Part shown: piece after piece, positions 1-12,010 of the stretch
Position numbering within the stretch: position 1 is the first letter of the stretch
How the letters are laid out: each line of letters begins with the position of its first letter
Origin: Eublepharis macularius
Lineage: Eukaryota > Chordata > Lepidosauria > Squamata > Eublepharidae
DNA: 64,000 bases
Assembly (NCBI RefSeq): GCF_028583425.1
Contig: NC_072793.1
Location: forward strand, 61,137,028 to 61,201,027
Reading direction: 5' to 3'
Notes under the pieces: generated by a model
The model's input: only the letters and a program-made list of their open reading frames with translations
Databases searched by the model: none
What the model was told of the DNA's origin: nothing
Translations under genes and position numbers: made by a program

Positions 1-629
1 CACATACCCAATATTTTGATGTTCGTATGCTGAACATTCAGGGGGTACCTAGAGGCATCAGTGACATTTGATCTTATTAAGTGGGGTGGAGGCAATATAA
101 AGCACAGCATGGGGTGAAGAACTGAAACATCTCCCCCTCCCACCCACTCTTCTCCACCCAACCTGCTTGGAGCCCCATAGAGTAAACATGAATTTAAAAC
201 ATGGTTTCTGGAATTTGCCTGCTGGGGTGAGAATATTGACCTCTGCCCTTCTGGTCTTGCTGCATCTCCTAGCCCACCACTTTATAGGTATTTGATGGCA
301 GATCTGATTCTGTACAAGGGCACATCCTTCACCTCTGGTTTAGCCTGCAGAGGAACACGTGGCCTTTTTCTGACACTCATACTCCTAAATATGAACAATG
401 AAGCTCTGTTGTCTTTGTAATCTGCTTAAAAACTTCCCAGTAGTGCTTCACCACTACTGGAAAGAGAATGCTGGACTAGACAGGCCTTAAGTCCAGTTCA
501 GCTGGGCTCTTCATCTACTGTGGCTAAAGCCTGCAGAACTGTGATCACACCTGGCTTTCATGGCTGAAGATATTTTGAAAGCACAAGTGCCCTTGATTCC
601 TATCAACTAGGCTGCAAAACTCCCTTTCA

Positions 630-887
<258 letters not shown>

Positions 888-1534
888 TTACTTCTTGATC
901 TTTGAAACTAGCCAAGGTGATGTGTGCATCACAGTAAAAGAATTCCATTCTGGAATTGGTACATTATGACATAAAGAACTGGATGGATTTTCACTAAAGA
1001 TGTGCAAAATGCTTTCTTTGTTAAGGGCCCAGAGGTAACACAGAACCAATAAAAGAGAACTATTCCTACCTTATTCATTGTTGCTGCAATCCACCTTAAA
1101 TTATTTGTGACATCACCTAATCGAAATCAATGGATTTAAGCATTGAAATGTGTACTTCGGTTCCACTGGAGTACAGAAACAGCTAACTTTTAATGGACTG
1201 GGCCATATAACTGCCCCCCACAATCATCAGCCGCTTCCAGTATTAATAATGTGAGCAATATAGCAAAAACAACCCATCAAATCACAAGAAGGAATCAGCC
1301 TGAGATCACAGAACTTCCTTCATGACTAGAAAAATGGCAAGAAGCTATTTTCTAAGCACAAAGGAGACACTGCAAACTCACAGAAGTCTGATATTATATA
1401 TTATTTGTGAGAGGCTATTTGTGAGAACAACCTGGCTACAAATCCCATGCAGAGCAACCGACTCAAAACTTGTTCTATTTATTTCAGCAGCTACAATCAC
1501 CTTTTGCAGATGGGGCAAAAAAGTGAATGCCAAT

Positions 1535-2240
1535 ATACAAATGATATGCAACTCTCCTTCTCCTTTTAGTGACTGTGGATATGATGAACTGTTGCCTGGA
1601 GACAGTAATAGGATATATGAAAGCCAATAACATACTGCTCAGTTCACAGAAGACGGGTGTTCTGTTAGTTGGTGGAGGTGCTGATCATGGAAGTGAGATA
1701 CAGCCTACTCTGGGTGACATTTTACTCCCCCAACAGAGTAAGTTCACAGTTTGAGGGGGCTGTTAGAATCAGATCTACAGTTGATCAGAGCATATCCACA
1801 GCATGTAACATCTTGAAGCAGAGTCGCTAACTCCATTGATTTATGACTGAGGGCTGTGTCTTCAGAATACTCCATTTGAGGGGCTGTCTGTTAGGTCATG
1901 CAGAATGGAGTAGAAGCTACATAGCCAGCGCCACTTTGTAGAGATACACTTGGGTTGCAGATGGGGTGTATTGGACAGTGCACTGCTCATATGAAAGCTC
2001 CACTGAACTGAATGAGCATTGAGAAGCCACAGAGAACCAAGTGACTTCAGCAGCAAGGCTGATTAAAAAAATCGAGTAACTCCGCTTAAGACTTCACTGT
2101 ATCACTTCCCTGAGAAGCGTGATCTGACCACAGTGATCTTGCCTCCCCTAGCGAGTTTACTGCTGTCTACAAGGGGCTGCCTTTGAAACTCCAGCTGGAC
2201 CAGAATGCAATAGGATGTCTGCTCTCAGGTGTCCACTACA
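1535..2240 (+). mobile_element. Decayed L2/CR1-type LINE fragment (3' part of reverse transcriptase ORF)
   Basis: The + strand translation carries degraded hallmarks of the L2 reverse transcriptase. The first is a YADD-like box read here as YTNDMQLS, near 1535. The second is a stretch ending KTGVLLVGGG (about 1645-1685), matching the family's usual K-T-E-V-L-L-V-G. The third is a later GLPLKLQLDQNA-like segment near 2170-2215, where intact copies have GLP..LQLVQNAA. Several frameshifts and stops separate these blocks, so this is a dead fossil copy. Assignment to L2 rather than another CR1-group family is from memory of family motifs. Confidence 0.6.
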
Positions 2241-2582
2241 GACAATAAAAGCACCTCAGTACTTTGAAGATCTTCACTGCTTGCCTGCTGGATTCCAGGC
2301 TCAGTTCAAGCTGCTGGTTTTCATCTTTAAAACCCAGGGTATCTGAAGGGTCACCTGCTCCCAAACACCTTTATCCAGGCATCATGCCATCATCTCAGGC
2401 CCTACTTTTGTGTTTCCACACATACAGTGACCACAATTATAGGGGTTTGGTGGTGCCTGCCTGCAGTTGTGAAATACCTTTCCACTCTTCTTGCGCCGAG
2501 CACTTTTACTGACTATTTTTGGTATTCATCTGATGAAGGGTTTCTATTTCAGCAAGCTATTAATTGACTGATTATCCCCTTT

Positions 2583-2765
2583 TGGTGGTGGAGTGCCTTC
2601 AAGTCATAGCTGACTTATGCTGACCCTGCTGGGGTTTTCGAGGCTCGATACTAACAGAGGTGGTCTGCCATTGCCTGCCTCTGCATAGCAACCCTGGTCT
2701 GCCCTGGAGGCCTCCCATACACTGCTTAGCTTCCAAGATCTGACAAGTTCAGGCTTGCCCCTTGG
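2583..2765 (-). mobile_element. 5S-rRNA-derived SINE (Sauria-type), reverse orientation
   Basis: Read on the - strand, the right part resembles the 5S rRNA internal-promoter region (GATCTTGGAAGCTAAGCAG-like, near 2728-2745). It is followed by a tail containing CAGAGGCAGGCAATGGCA and then a stretch that ends in tgacttgaaggcact. The same head-tail arrangement recurs at 18175, 40271 and 46077, which defines the family within this window. It would be transcribed by RNA polymerase III and mobilised by a LINE in trans. This copy is diverged. Confidence 0.75.
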
Positions 2766-4139
2766 GTTGGTATTTTTTATGGTTGAAGCAAAATGGCTCA
2801 GAGAAATGTAGACTTTGTTTTAAATTTTGCCTTGTAGTGTGAGTGTGTGGACTTATTTTTAGAATCCCATTACAAATCTTCTAATTGCAGACATTCGGCC
2901 TGTTAAAATTATGACATGTTCACATTCAAGCATATAATTTCAAACCAGAGAGAATTAGATTTTAAAAATGAAAGTGGCCTGACTTGATGCAAGTTATATG
3001 CATAGCTCTACATAACATTCTCAAAGCAAGAAAGAGCCAGAGATGAAAGAACCCACTTCCACCGCCCAAAAAACCTGGATAGGAAAGTTTATTGAGCATA
3101 GCCACATAATAAACCCAGTAATGACACATTGTGTAATTCTAAGTATATCCTCTAGATGTCCCTATTTCATATCATTACATTTGCAAACTCTAGTATTACA
3201 GAAGTTGGCAAACAGCTCCAGGAAAGCTTGATGCGACTCCTAAGGTGTTGTTCAAGGCGCTGTTATACCTACAGCATACATACATTACTGGCTCATTCAG
3301 CGAAAAGTTGCTTATAGACCTGGGAAATAGCTTCTGAAGGTTGCCACACAGCCAGCTGCCTAGTTGTTGTAAGCGTGCAACTGCCGTTAGGACACCGGAG
3401 CAGCTCAGCTGCACACATCAGGGTTAGGCGCCCAAGCAAAGCTTGCAAACTGACTTGTCAGCTCAGACAAAGGTCCACTGTGACAAGGCAAATCAAGCAG
3501 TTCTGTCAAAAGAGGCAGAGGGAAGGCAGGGAGTCGGAGACCTCCAGGGAAGCAAATCACAAGAGCCAGATGATAGGAGGCGCAAGACCACCGAAGAGAG
3601 TCAGGAGTCGCAGAACTGATTACCTCTTAGTTCTTACTCGGCGGTCAACCTCTGCTACAGCACCTTATCAGCGCAATGCTAGCGAATGACTCTGGAAATT
3701 CTCTTATTTACTCCTCTATACGTTTGCAAGACGTGCGTGAATGACTCCAAATGGGCGAACTCCATGTTGGTTGAGGCCATCTAAAATATGCATTTTTAAC
3801 CGGGCTGTAGGAAGCTAGACGTTCACAATCTGACTTCTTGGTGGAATTCAACAGGAACTGATTCCCAGGCTTGGAAACACCCCCTGTAGTAGACATTCTC
3901 ATGGTCGTGTTTCCTGTTTTGCAACGCCAGAGTCGTCACTGTTGCAAATCAATGCACAGAGAAAACCCAACAAATAGCTATTCGAAATTAGATCATTAGC
4001 ACAGCTGTGCTAATTTCTCAAGCACTTCGACGTGATGCTCTTTTCCCGCTTCCTCTGACAGTGTTCAAAATAATTCCCCCTCCTCTTTCCCAACTCCAAA
4101 GCACGCAGCAACATATACAAGTTCAATCCTTCGGTAAAC

Positions 4140-4153
4140 CTCCCCCCCCCCCA
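4140..4153. repeat. Poly-C tract upstream of the promoter
   Basis: A run of about a dozen C residues lies immediately upstream of CCAATTGGG. It is simple sequence at the edge of the CpG-rich promoter region. Confidence 0.8.
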
Positions 4154-4229
4154 ATTGGGTTCCCGCAGGCCGAAGCGGCCAAGAGCTTCGGTTGGCTTCC
4201 TTCCTGACTACTCCTCGACCCAAAACGTT

Positions 4230-5213
<984 letters not shown>

Positions 5214-5454
5214 TAGCCTTCCTTGGAGTCGTCCGAGACACGAGCGCAAAATACTAATAAATGGGGGGGGGCATAGAGGAGGGCCGCCTTCCATACTGCT
5301 CTCTCGCATAATAGGAATGACACTGTACTGAAATATGAATAGCTGTACCCGCTCAGGTAGAGGGAGTTGTGCTGGAAAGGCGAGAAATTTGGCCCTCTTC
5401 CAGGAATGTTATATACTAATAAGGTGGCTGTTAAAGTTCCTTTCAGGTAGGTTG

Positions 5455-5580
5455 TTCTGTTGGTCTGTAGTAGAAGAACAAGATTCGGGTCCAGTAGCAC
5501 CTTAAAGACCAACTCGATTTCTGGAGTATGAACTTTGAGAGTCAGAGCTCCGTTCATCAGATCTTTGTGTTCCTTCAACA
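5455..5580 (-). repeat. Interspersed repeat of the 'GCACCTTAAAGACTAAC' family
   Basis: The segment contains AGTAGCACCTTAAAGACCAAC, followed by CTTTGAGAGTCAGAGCTC and a TTCATCAGATC terminus. Related, oppositely oriented sequence is seen at about 9262-9325 (TTGTTAGACTTTAAGATGCCAC), and two inverted copies form the hairpin at 28222-28424. I recognise this as a common sauropsid interspersed repeat but cannot assign it firmly to a class. Confidence 0.55.
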
Positions 5581-6096
5581 TGTTAACTTCTCTGAGCAGA
5601 CAGATACACACATTAGTGAATGTCGAATTTATGTGCCTGCCGAGGGCAGGACACAAGCATAATTTCTCTAGACCCAGTACCAACTTGGAATGTGGGCCCG
5701 GCCACACAATCACGTTCAATTTTCCTAAATAATTGAATAGTCTGTTTTATTTCTAAAAGGACATAGATAGACCATACTCAGGTAATGGACTTGTCATTGG
5801 GATGGATCCTCCTGGGATCTAGGTGAAGTCTACCTATCCCTGCCCCTACCTGGTGGGATGTATATCACTCTAAGGATGCAGTGTATAAATGGGATACAAA
5901 TGTGTACCTGCAAAATCCTACTGGATTTTGCAATCATGATACTCTTTCAGGAAGTCTGTATTGTGCGTACAGGTGTGCATGTACCCAATTCAAATGTTGT
6001 TGGTGGCGGCAGGCCAATGCACCCTATTTTGTACAAACTGTCACACTTACAGACTTGCTGCTTATCATCAGTGAGACATTTCAGGAGATTTGGAGG

Positions 6097-6250
6097 TAGA
6101 GTATTGGGTCCTCCATGGGGTATAACGCCATAGACTCTGATCTTCAAAGCAGCCATTTTCTCCAGGGTAACTGTTCTGTGTAGCCTGGTGGAGATCATTT
6201 GTAATTCCAGGAGATCTCCAGGCCCCACCTGGAGAGTGGCAACCCTAGGA
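6097..6250 (-). mobile_element. Non-autonomous element of the 'GGGTTGCCAAC' type, degraded copy
   Basis: The right end reads CTGGAGAGTGGCAACCCTAGG. The interior has CAGCCATTTTCTCCAGGG and GGAGATCTCCAGG, matching in reverse the better-preserved copy at about 62747-62980, which begins GGGGTTGCCAACCACC and contains CCCCTGGAGAAAATG. Shared blocks in opposite orientation identify one family within this window. The ends suggest a short DNA element with inverted termini, but no target duplication was recognised for this copy. Confidence 0.55.
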
Positions 6251-7002
6251 ACCACATTAAGGGCATCAAGTGCACTGGTGTTTACTGAAACAATTATATC
6301 CTGCCTTCCTTCTTCCTTCCCTGATGGGTGTTGAAAAAATCTTGGGGAGAAGATGGAACTGAAGGGAGTTTATCCTGTTTCTAAAGAAAAAGAAAGATGA
6401 CGTGTACCACAGGAGGAAGAGTCTGGAGGAGGAATATTCTTGTGGGATTTTCACATAGTGTCTTTCTGCAGTGCCGAGCCCAAGACTTTTGTTTCTTTTG
6501 GACAGAGGGCTTGGGCACCCAGGGTGGCAAACACCATGAGTACTGGTGTCTCTTTTTTAAGAAGAAAAGGCTCTGGTCAAGTCTGTTGCTAACCCTCTGT
6601 AAATCATTTAGGCTGTGTGTTCCTGGGAGGAAGTTGTTGAGTAATTTGTGTTAGTAGAATAGTATAGGTATAGGAAATTCTTCATTTCTTTCTCCTAAGA
6701 CAGAGATGCAAACTTTTACAGAGGACTCTACCATATAGACTTTCACTGTTGAATCAATTAATGTGGTCCAGTTTTTGTCATTAGACACCTGTATTTGTAA
6801 AGCTTTTGTGATATATTGATAAATTCCTGTTTGCTGTCTAAACCAGATATTTGCACTTTATAAAACAGCTAGTTCTTAAGAGTACAAACTTCTTCGTGCT
6901 CCAAAGACATGCCTGTCCCCCCCTTTTTTTTTTACAGTTTGAATGTCGTCATCTGTTAAATAAATCCTTTTAAGGAGCCTGAGTTGACCTTAGGAACTGA
7001 TT

Positions 7003-7155
7003 ATTTATTTCATTTATATCCTTCATTTCTTCCGGAGGGGACCCAAAGTGGCTTACATCATTCTTTCCTTCCTTTTATCTTCACAGAAACAACCCTGTGG
7101 GGTAAGTTAGGCTGAGAGTGCGTGACTGGTCCAAGGACGGTGTGTGACTGGCACT
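7003..7155 (-). mobile_element. tRNA-type SINE tail, degraded, reverse orientation
   Basis: The pattern (ATTTATTT...TTTATATCC...CCAAAGTGGCTTACA...CAACCCTGTGGGGTA...GTCCAAGG) is the reverse complement of the squamate tRNA-derived SINE body. In forward sense that body reads CCTTGG..., CCTCACAGGGTTGTTG, then the GGATATAAAT tail. The tRNA head is missing or unrecognisable. Similar remnants occur at 22140 and 38615. Confidence 0.5.
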
Positions 7156-7205
7156 GCAGATGTCATTGGTAACAGATAGGAAAACTAATGAGAGACCCTC
7201 TAGGC

Positions 7206-7654
7206 CAGTGGTCCCCAACCTTTTTGGCACCAGGGACCAGTTTCGTGGAAGACAATTTTTCCATGGACTGGGGGGAGGGGATGGGCAGCTGCGCCTCACC
7301 TGGCCGGCCCTGCGCTTTTCATTAGAAATATCGCCTGGCCAGCTGACTCCCATCATGCCTCTGAGTCTCTCCTGCTGCTACCAGCCAGGACACGCTGTGT
7401 CCACAGCCTTGTGCTGTGGTTGATGTGGCTGTGGTCGTGATGTGGTCAGCCGGCCAGGCAAGGTGATATTTCTAATAAAAAGTGCAGGGCTGGCCAGGTG
7501 AGGCACGGCTGCCCCTCCCAAGATAGTGACGGCCTATCTCCCCTGCTCCCTGGAGCCGGCTCTGTTCTCGCCTGCCACTCACCTCCTGTGCGGCCCAGTT
7601 GTTAACAGGCCACAGACCGCTACCGGTCCGCAGCCCAGGGGTTGAGGACCCCTG
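7206..7654. mobile_element. hAT (Charlie-like) non-autonomous DNA transposon, 449 bp, 8-bp TSD
   Basis: The element starts CAGTGGTCCCCAACC and ends GGTTGAGGACCCCTG, giving inverted ends that match at about 13 of 15 positions. It is flanked by exact 8-bp duplications, CTCTAGGC, at 7198-7205 and 7655-7662; this length is diagnostic of the hAT superfamily. The interior (GGCACCAGGGACCAGTTTCG, GACAATTTTTCC) strongly resembles mammalian hAT-Charlie elements of the MER1 type, from memory. It encodes no transposase. It is relatively well preserved. Confidence 0.9.
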
Positions 7655-7924
7655 CTCTAGGCTTTTTGTATGGGGGTGGATTCAGCTAGATTGAGGAAAG
7701 ACTTCCAGGAAACTGTTTTCTAAAGCCCATGTTTTAATTAGGGTGCAGACAAGGAGAAGGTGATAGGCCTCTGCCAGACTCTAGACAGGAGGGGTGGAGG
7801 AAACTGGCTTGGAACTCTGCACTTAGTGAGCACAGTGCAAACCAGAGGTTGGCATTGCAGCAAGGATTTGTGTGACTGGAGACCGCTTCATTTTGTAGGA
7901 GAAGGAAAAAATGCAACAGATGTA

Positions 7925-8074
7925 GGCCATTTCCACACACGTTGAATAATGCACTTTCAATGCACTTCCGCAATCCTTTAGAAGTGGATTTTTTGTTCCA
8001 CACATGGAAAATCAGTTTCAAATGTTCACTAAAGAGTATTGAAAGTGGATTATCCAACGTGTGTGGAAGCAGCC
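7925..8074. mobile_element. 150-bp palindromic MITE
   Basis: The left end reads GGCCATTTCCACACACGTTG and the right end is the near-perfect complement, CAACGTGTGTGGAAGCAGCC. The inverted similarity continues inwards (AATAATGCACTTTCAATGCA against TATTGAAAGTGGATTAT). A 3-bp GTA repeat flanks both ends (7922-7924 and 8075-8077), compatible with a Harbinger-type insertion, though 3 bp alone is weak. It has no coding capacity. Confidence 0.8.
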
Positions 8075-9983
8075 GTAGTGTCACAAAGGATTCAGTAGCT
8101 AAAAGACCAGCTCCACAGAGGTCTGATATGGTTTATTCAGTTCAAGCAATGTTCTTGTGTGATTCTGGCAGCTAGACACGGACGGATGTTATCTGGGGAG
8201 CATTCTATATGGCGCCGTATGATTAATGCATGCTCCAGCCGCATTAGAAGATGAGATTTTATATGACTGCTTGAACCAGGAAAGGATGAGTTGGAGAGTC
8301 TTGTTAGCTCCAGTAATGAGAATTTGTTCCTGTCATGGTATAGACAAGGACTTTGACAAATGGATGCTTGCTTCCCAAGAAAAACATTGAACTTATATGG
8401 TTTGTGAAGGACTGCGGTCTGATGTTGCAGCTAACCAGAAATGATTTTTGTTCGTTTGTTTAATATATTATCAGTAACTCTTGAGCTCATAAACAGTAGT
8501 GGTTCCTTCTGTTGAGAGGGACAAAAGTCCTGTCCAAATAGTTCCTGAACGTGCAGCACTCTTCTTGCTGTAGGTTTGTTGACCTCTTAAATTCATTTTG
8601 GTGTAGTCCGTTGCTCCTGTTGTATATAAACATTCCACTCAGCAATAAAAGAGAAAATAAAAAAGTGGAAAGAGCAGATGCTGAGCTGCACAACCCCCTT
8701 TTTAATGCTAGGTAGAACAGTGTCACTCTGAGAGTACTGTTGCCCAACCCTAAACATATTGACTAGAAAAATCATGTCTGTTTAAATAGAGTTTACTTAT
8801 AAGTGCATCTACACATTGTTTCTATAGTAAAACAATAGTGCCATATGAAATTATTTGCTGTCCTATTATTCTATGTGGGCAAACCAGTCTAGTTGCTAAT
8901 ATCTGCTGTAGTGCAATATCAAACAGTGGCATGCATTCAACCACACAGGCCCTGATGCATAAGTCTTTCAAGGAGTGAACAGTGACTTCCACCGATTTCT
9001 CCCATTAGAGATTCTCACTTTGCCAGAGAATCCAACAAGAATAAAATTGGAAGGGCTCAGTGGATTGCAGCAGGAAGGGCAAGTAGGGAAATCTTGCTCC
9101 TCAGAAATCTGAGGATGGCTGGATATGTCCCATTGGATGCAACAAGTGTGCCTAAGCACTGTGTTCCGATTATTACCCTACCTGGGCCATCACAGCCATC
9201 TTTTTACTCTGCTCTGCTGTCAGGACTATAATTTCCTCAGGAATTGTGTGCATCTGAGGAAATAGGTTCTGGCCTATGAAAGCTAGGGTTGTTAGACTTT
9301 AAGATGCCACAGGATTCATTATATTGCTATAGAATTTCTCAATCATTGTTATCATCAACCACTTGCCACAGCCCACATAAAATTCTTCTCTTCTGACTTT
9401 CATACCCCATTTGTTAACTTTTAAATATGATTTATCTTCAGGCTAAGGTATCTTGTTCAAAGAGAGGCCTAAGAATGAGCCCCACCCCACATTCTTTCAT
9501 ATTTGATCAAAAGGTTCCATTTCTGTGATTGCCTCATTCCTTGAATTTGCCTTTCTCTCTGTTGTTGGGAGTCAACCTACTAAATGTGTTGGTGTTTCCA
9601 GGTTAGCTGAAATTGAAGCTGTTCCAAACTGGTCACTAAAGTTTCAATAATTGATGTGATTTACATGAACCAACCAGTTCAGGTTCATGTGAGGATATAA
9701 GGCATATTATAGTCAGTTGTACACAGTGGGGTAGAGTAAGCTAATTGATCTAAAACTTACCATGATGAAGTTTTGCTAAGAGTACTATGAAGCATCTGTG
9801 AAAAAATTATAAATTTTATTTTGGTTCACATTTATATCCTCCATGATCCCTGTTGCCCTGTCTGAGGGCTCCTTGGCTTCACGGGCCTTGGAAAGCCTGC
9901 TCAGCATGTTAGAGGCTGAATACTAGTCTTGGTAGGCTGCTATACTCGGCTCTTCCTGTGGCTGTGCAGGTTGGCCAAGTTAC

Positions 9984-10032
9984 CTTAGATGCATGGATTA
10001 ATAATGGTGTATTATTAATCTATGCATCTAAG
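9984..10032. repeat. 22-bp-arm near-perfect hairpin with 5-nt loop
   Basis: The left arm (9984-10005) begins CTTAGATGCATGG. The right arm (10011-10032) is its reverse complement except for one position, which becomes a G-U pair in RNA. The loop is GGTGT. No wider inverted-repeat element was recognised around it. It could be the core of a very short MITE, a replication-slippage palindrome or a small structured RNA; the sequence alone does not decide. Confidence 0.9.
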
Positions 10033-10848
10033 AGGGGGACACTTCGTATGTTAACCTTTAATCAGTTCAAGTCAGCAGCTACTTAGTAGTTATGGAGGCC
10101 ATTTTGGAGGCTGGTGGAGCAATGCAACTTGGAGGAGGCCCTGTGCGATATACAGCAGTGGTGTACTCTCCTTTCCTTCCTCCAGTACACTGTAGCCTTA
10201 AAGAAGAATCAGGCCTCCAGTTCACTTTTGAAACATCCCAAAGCTCTGCTGTGAAGAAGGCAGAGCACAGAAGCCTGGACAAACCTAAGATGTATCAGTT
10301 TCCCACACATTAGTTTTATGTACTAGTTCTGGTTCTGATGTAATGAGTGTACTGTAGCGAGTGTGTTTGGCTGAATCTTAGCTTTGATTTTTTAAATTGG
10401 GTCTGTTTCAGTTCAACAGATAATGGTTCGGATTCTGTGCCACTTCAGAAAAGAAGTGAACGTTTGTTCAGGTTTGATTTGAGACTGTTTTAAAAGTACT
10501 GGGTATGACTCTGTTTAACATAATCACTTTTAGTTTGATTAACCAGGGAGAATCATGTGCTTAGCTTTTCCACTGAAACCAGTGTGACTTATAGTGCCAC
10601 GCTAGAGAGTTATATCCTTCTGAGACCATTGACTTCAGTGGACATAAGGGTATAATTCTGCTTAGGAGAGCACTGAAGCTAGGGTGGATCATGCAGTACT
10701 TGTTTTTGTCTGTATTGAATTATGGGTTGGAAGTGGATTTACTTGCAGTTGTATCAAAGTAGTAAAAAAAAATCACTAGCCAAGCAACTCTTTCCTAGGA
10801 AGGCTGTTTTCTTTTTTTGTACTGCTCTGGGCTAGTTCTAAGGCACTG

Positions 10849-11045
10849 GTCCCCAGCTTTTTGGGGACTGATACAGCATGGTGGGCCCAGCCACAAAATG
10901 GCTGCTGCAGCTTCAGTCATACGGTGAAGATCCTTATGCTGTGCTGGTAGAAAGGGAGCCTAGCAGTGGGAATGGGGTGGCCTCAGCATTCTCTAACCAG
11001 GGGGCCCAAAACCTAGAACCAATTAACCAGTTTAAAGGTGATGAG
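10849..11045 (+). mobile_element. hAT-like element 5' end, incomplete
   Basis: The segment begins CACTGGTCCCCAGCTTTTTG, close to the Charlie-type terminus at 7206. It continues GATACAGCATGGTGGGC and CACAAAATGGCTGCTGCAG, a body common in squamate DNA elements. No matching right terminus or target duplication was found, so this is either truncated or too diverged to delimit. Confidence 0.45.
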
Positions 11046-11429
11046 GGTAGGTTTTTTTACTAGAGATCTGAAGGCAAGGGGGAAAACACATTTTTCAAAG
11101 ATACATTCATTGTTTAAATGTGACTAATTTTGTCCAAAATTAATATGCTATTAATGATGTAAATAAGTAAATAAAAATAGTTATCCCCATTAAGATAATG
11201 AATTACTAATGAATGCAGTGTTTTCAATGTGAGGAGCTTTACCTTGAAAGCCAGATTTGCAGGTACTCCTGTTGTGACTATGTAAGACTGCTTCTGTCCA
11301 AACAACACACTTTAATTGTTCATTACAAAATTTGGCCTTTCTGTCTTAAGCTGTTATTTTTTACCGCCTCTCAGATGGCAATAACTAAGGTGTATGTGTT
11401 CAGTTCAGGTAGCGTAGGGTGCTGCAGTT

Positions 11430-11690
11430 TACAGCTCTCTCAAGAATCAAGTGTGTTCACAATTTTGCTTATAAAAAACTAAAGCATTTACATTTATAAA
11501 TTCAATAAACATGCTAAATAATACAACTTCATATGCTAAGTAACAAAATCATGGATATTAACTGTAAGTATGATAAGAACAAAAATTGCATATATTTCAA
11601 TTTTTTTAAAAAAATCCAGAAAACCCTATAAAGAAAAACCCTAGTTTTTCCATGGATTCAAAAATTCCTAAATATTTTACATCTCTTGAT
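11430..11690 (+). repeat. AT-rich interspersed repeat family, copy 1
   Basis: In order it contains TGCAGTTTACAGCTCTCTCAA, AATTTTGCTTATAAAAAACT, AAGCATTTACATTTATAAAT, ATAAACATGCTAAATA, CATATGCTAAGTAA, AAAACCCTA, TTTTCCATGG and TTCCTAAATATTTTACATCT. The same ordered blocks occur at about 34410-34705 and 46395-46680, all on the + strand. No coding signature or RNA-gene head is visible, and its class is unknown to me. Confidence 0.75.
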
Positions 11691-11763
11691 CATGATGATA
11701 AGCATGCTAGACTTTGCTGGGGAGGGCAGTATGCTTATTTTCTTCCAGTTTGATTGATGGTGA

Positions 11764-12010
11764 TAATAGTAACAACAACATTTGATTTATATACTGCCCT
11801 TCAGGACAACTTAACACCCACTCAGAGCAGTTTACAAAGTATGTTATTATTATCTCCACAACAATCACCCTGTGTGGTGGACGGGGCTGAGAGAGCTCTG
11901 AAAGAGCTGTGACTGACCCAAGGTCACCCAGCTGGCTTCAAGTAGAGGAGTGGGGAATCAAACCCGGTTCTCCAGATTTGAGTCCCGCTGCTCTTAACCA
12001 CTACATCAAA
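11764..12010 (-). mobile_element. tRNA-derived SINE, full-length-like, reverse orientation
   Basis: Read on the - strand it has a tRNA-like head with a box-B-like GAGAACCGGGTTTGATTCCC. It continues CTCCTCTACTTGAAGCCAGC, then the body TGGGTGACCTTGGGTCAGTC, and a tail ending ATATAAATCAAATGTTGTTG. A nearly identical copy lies at 24518-24765. Pol III internal promoter boxes are recognisable although diverged. Confidence 0.8.
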
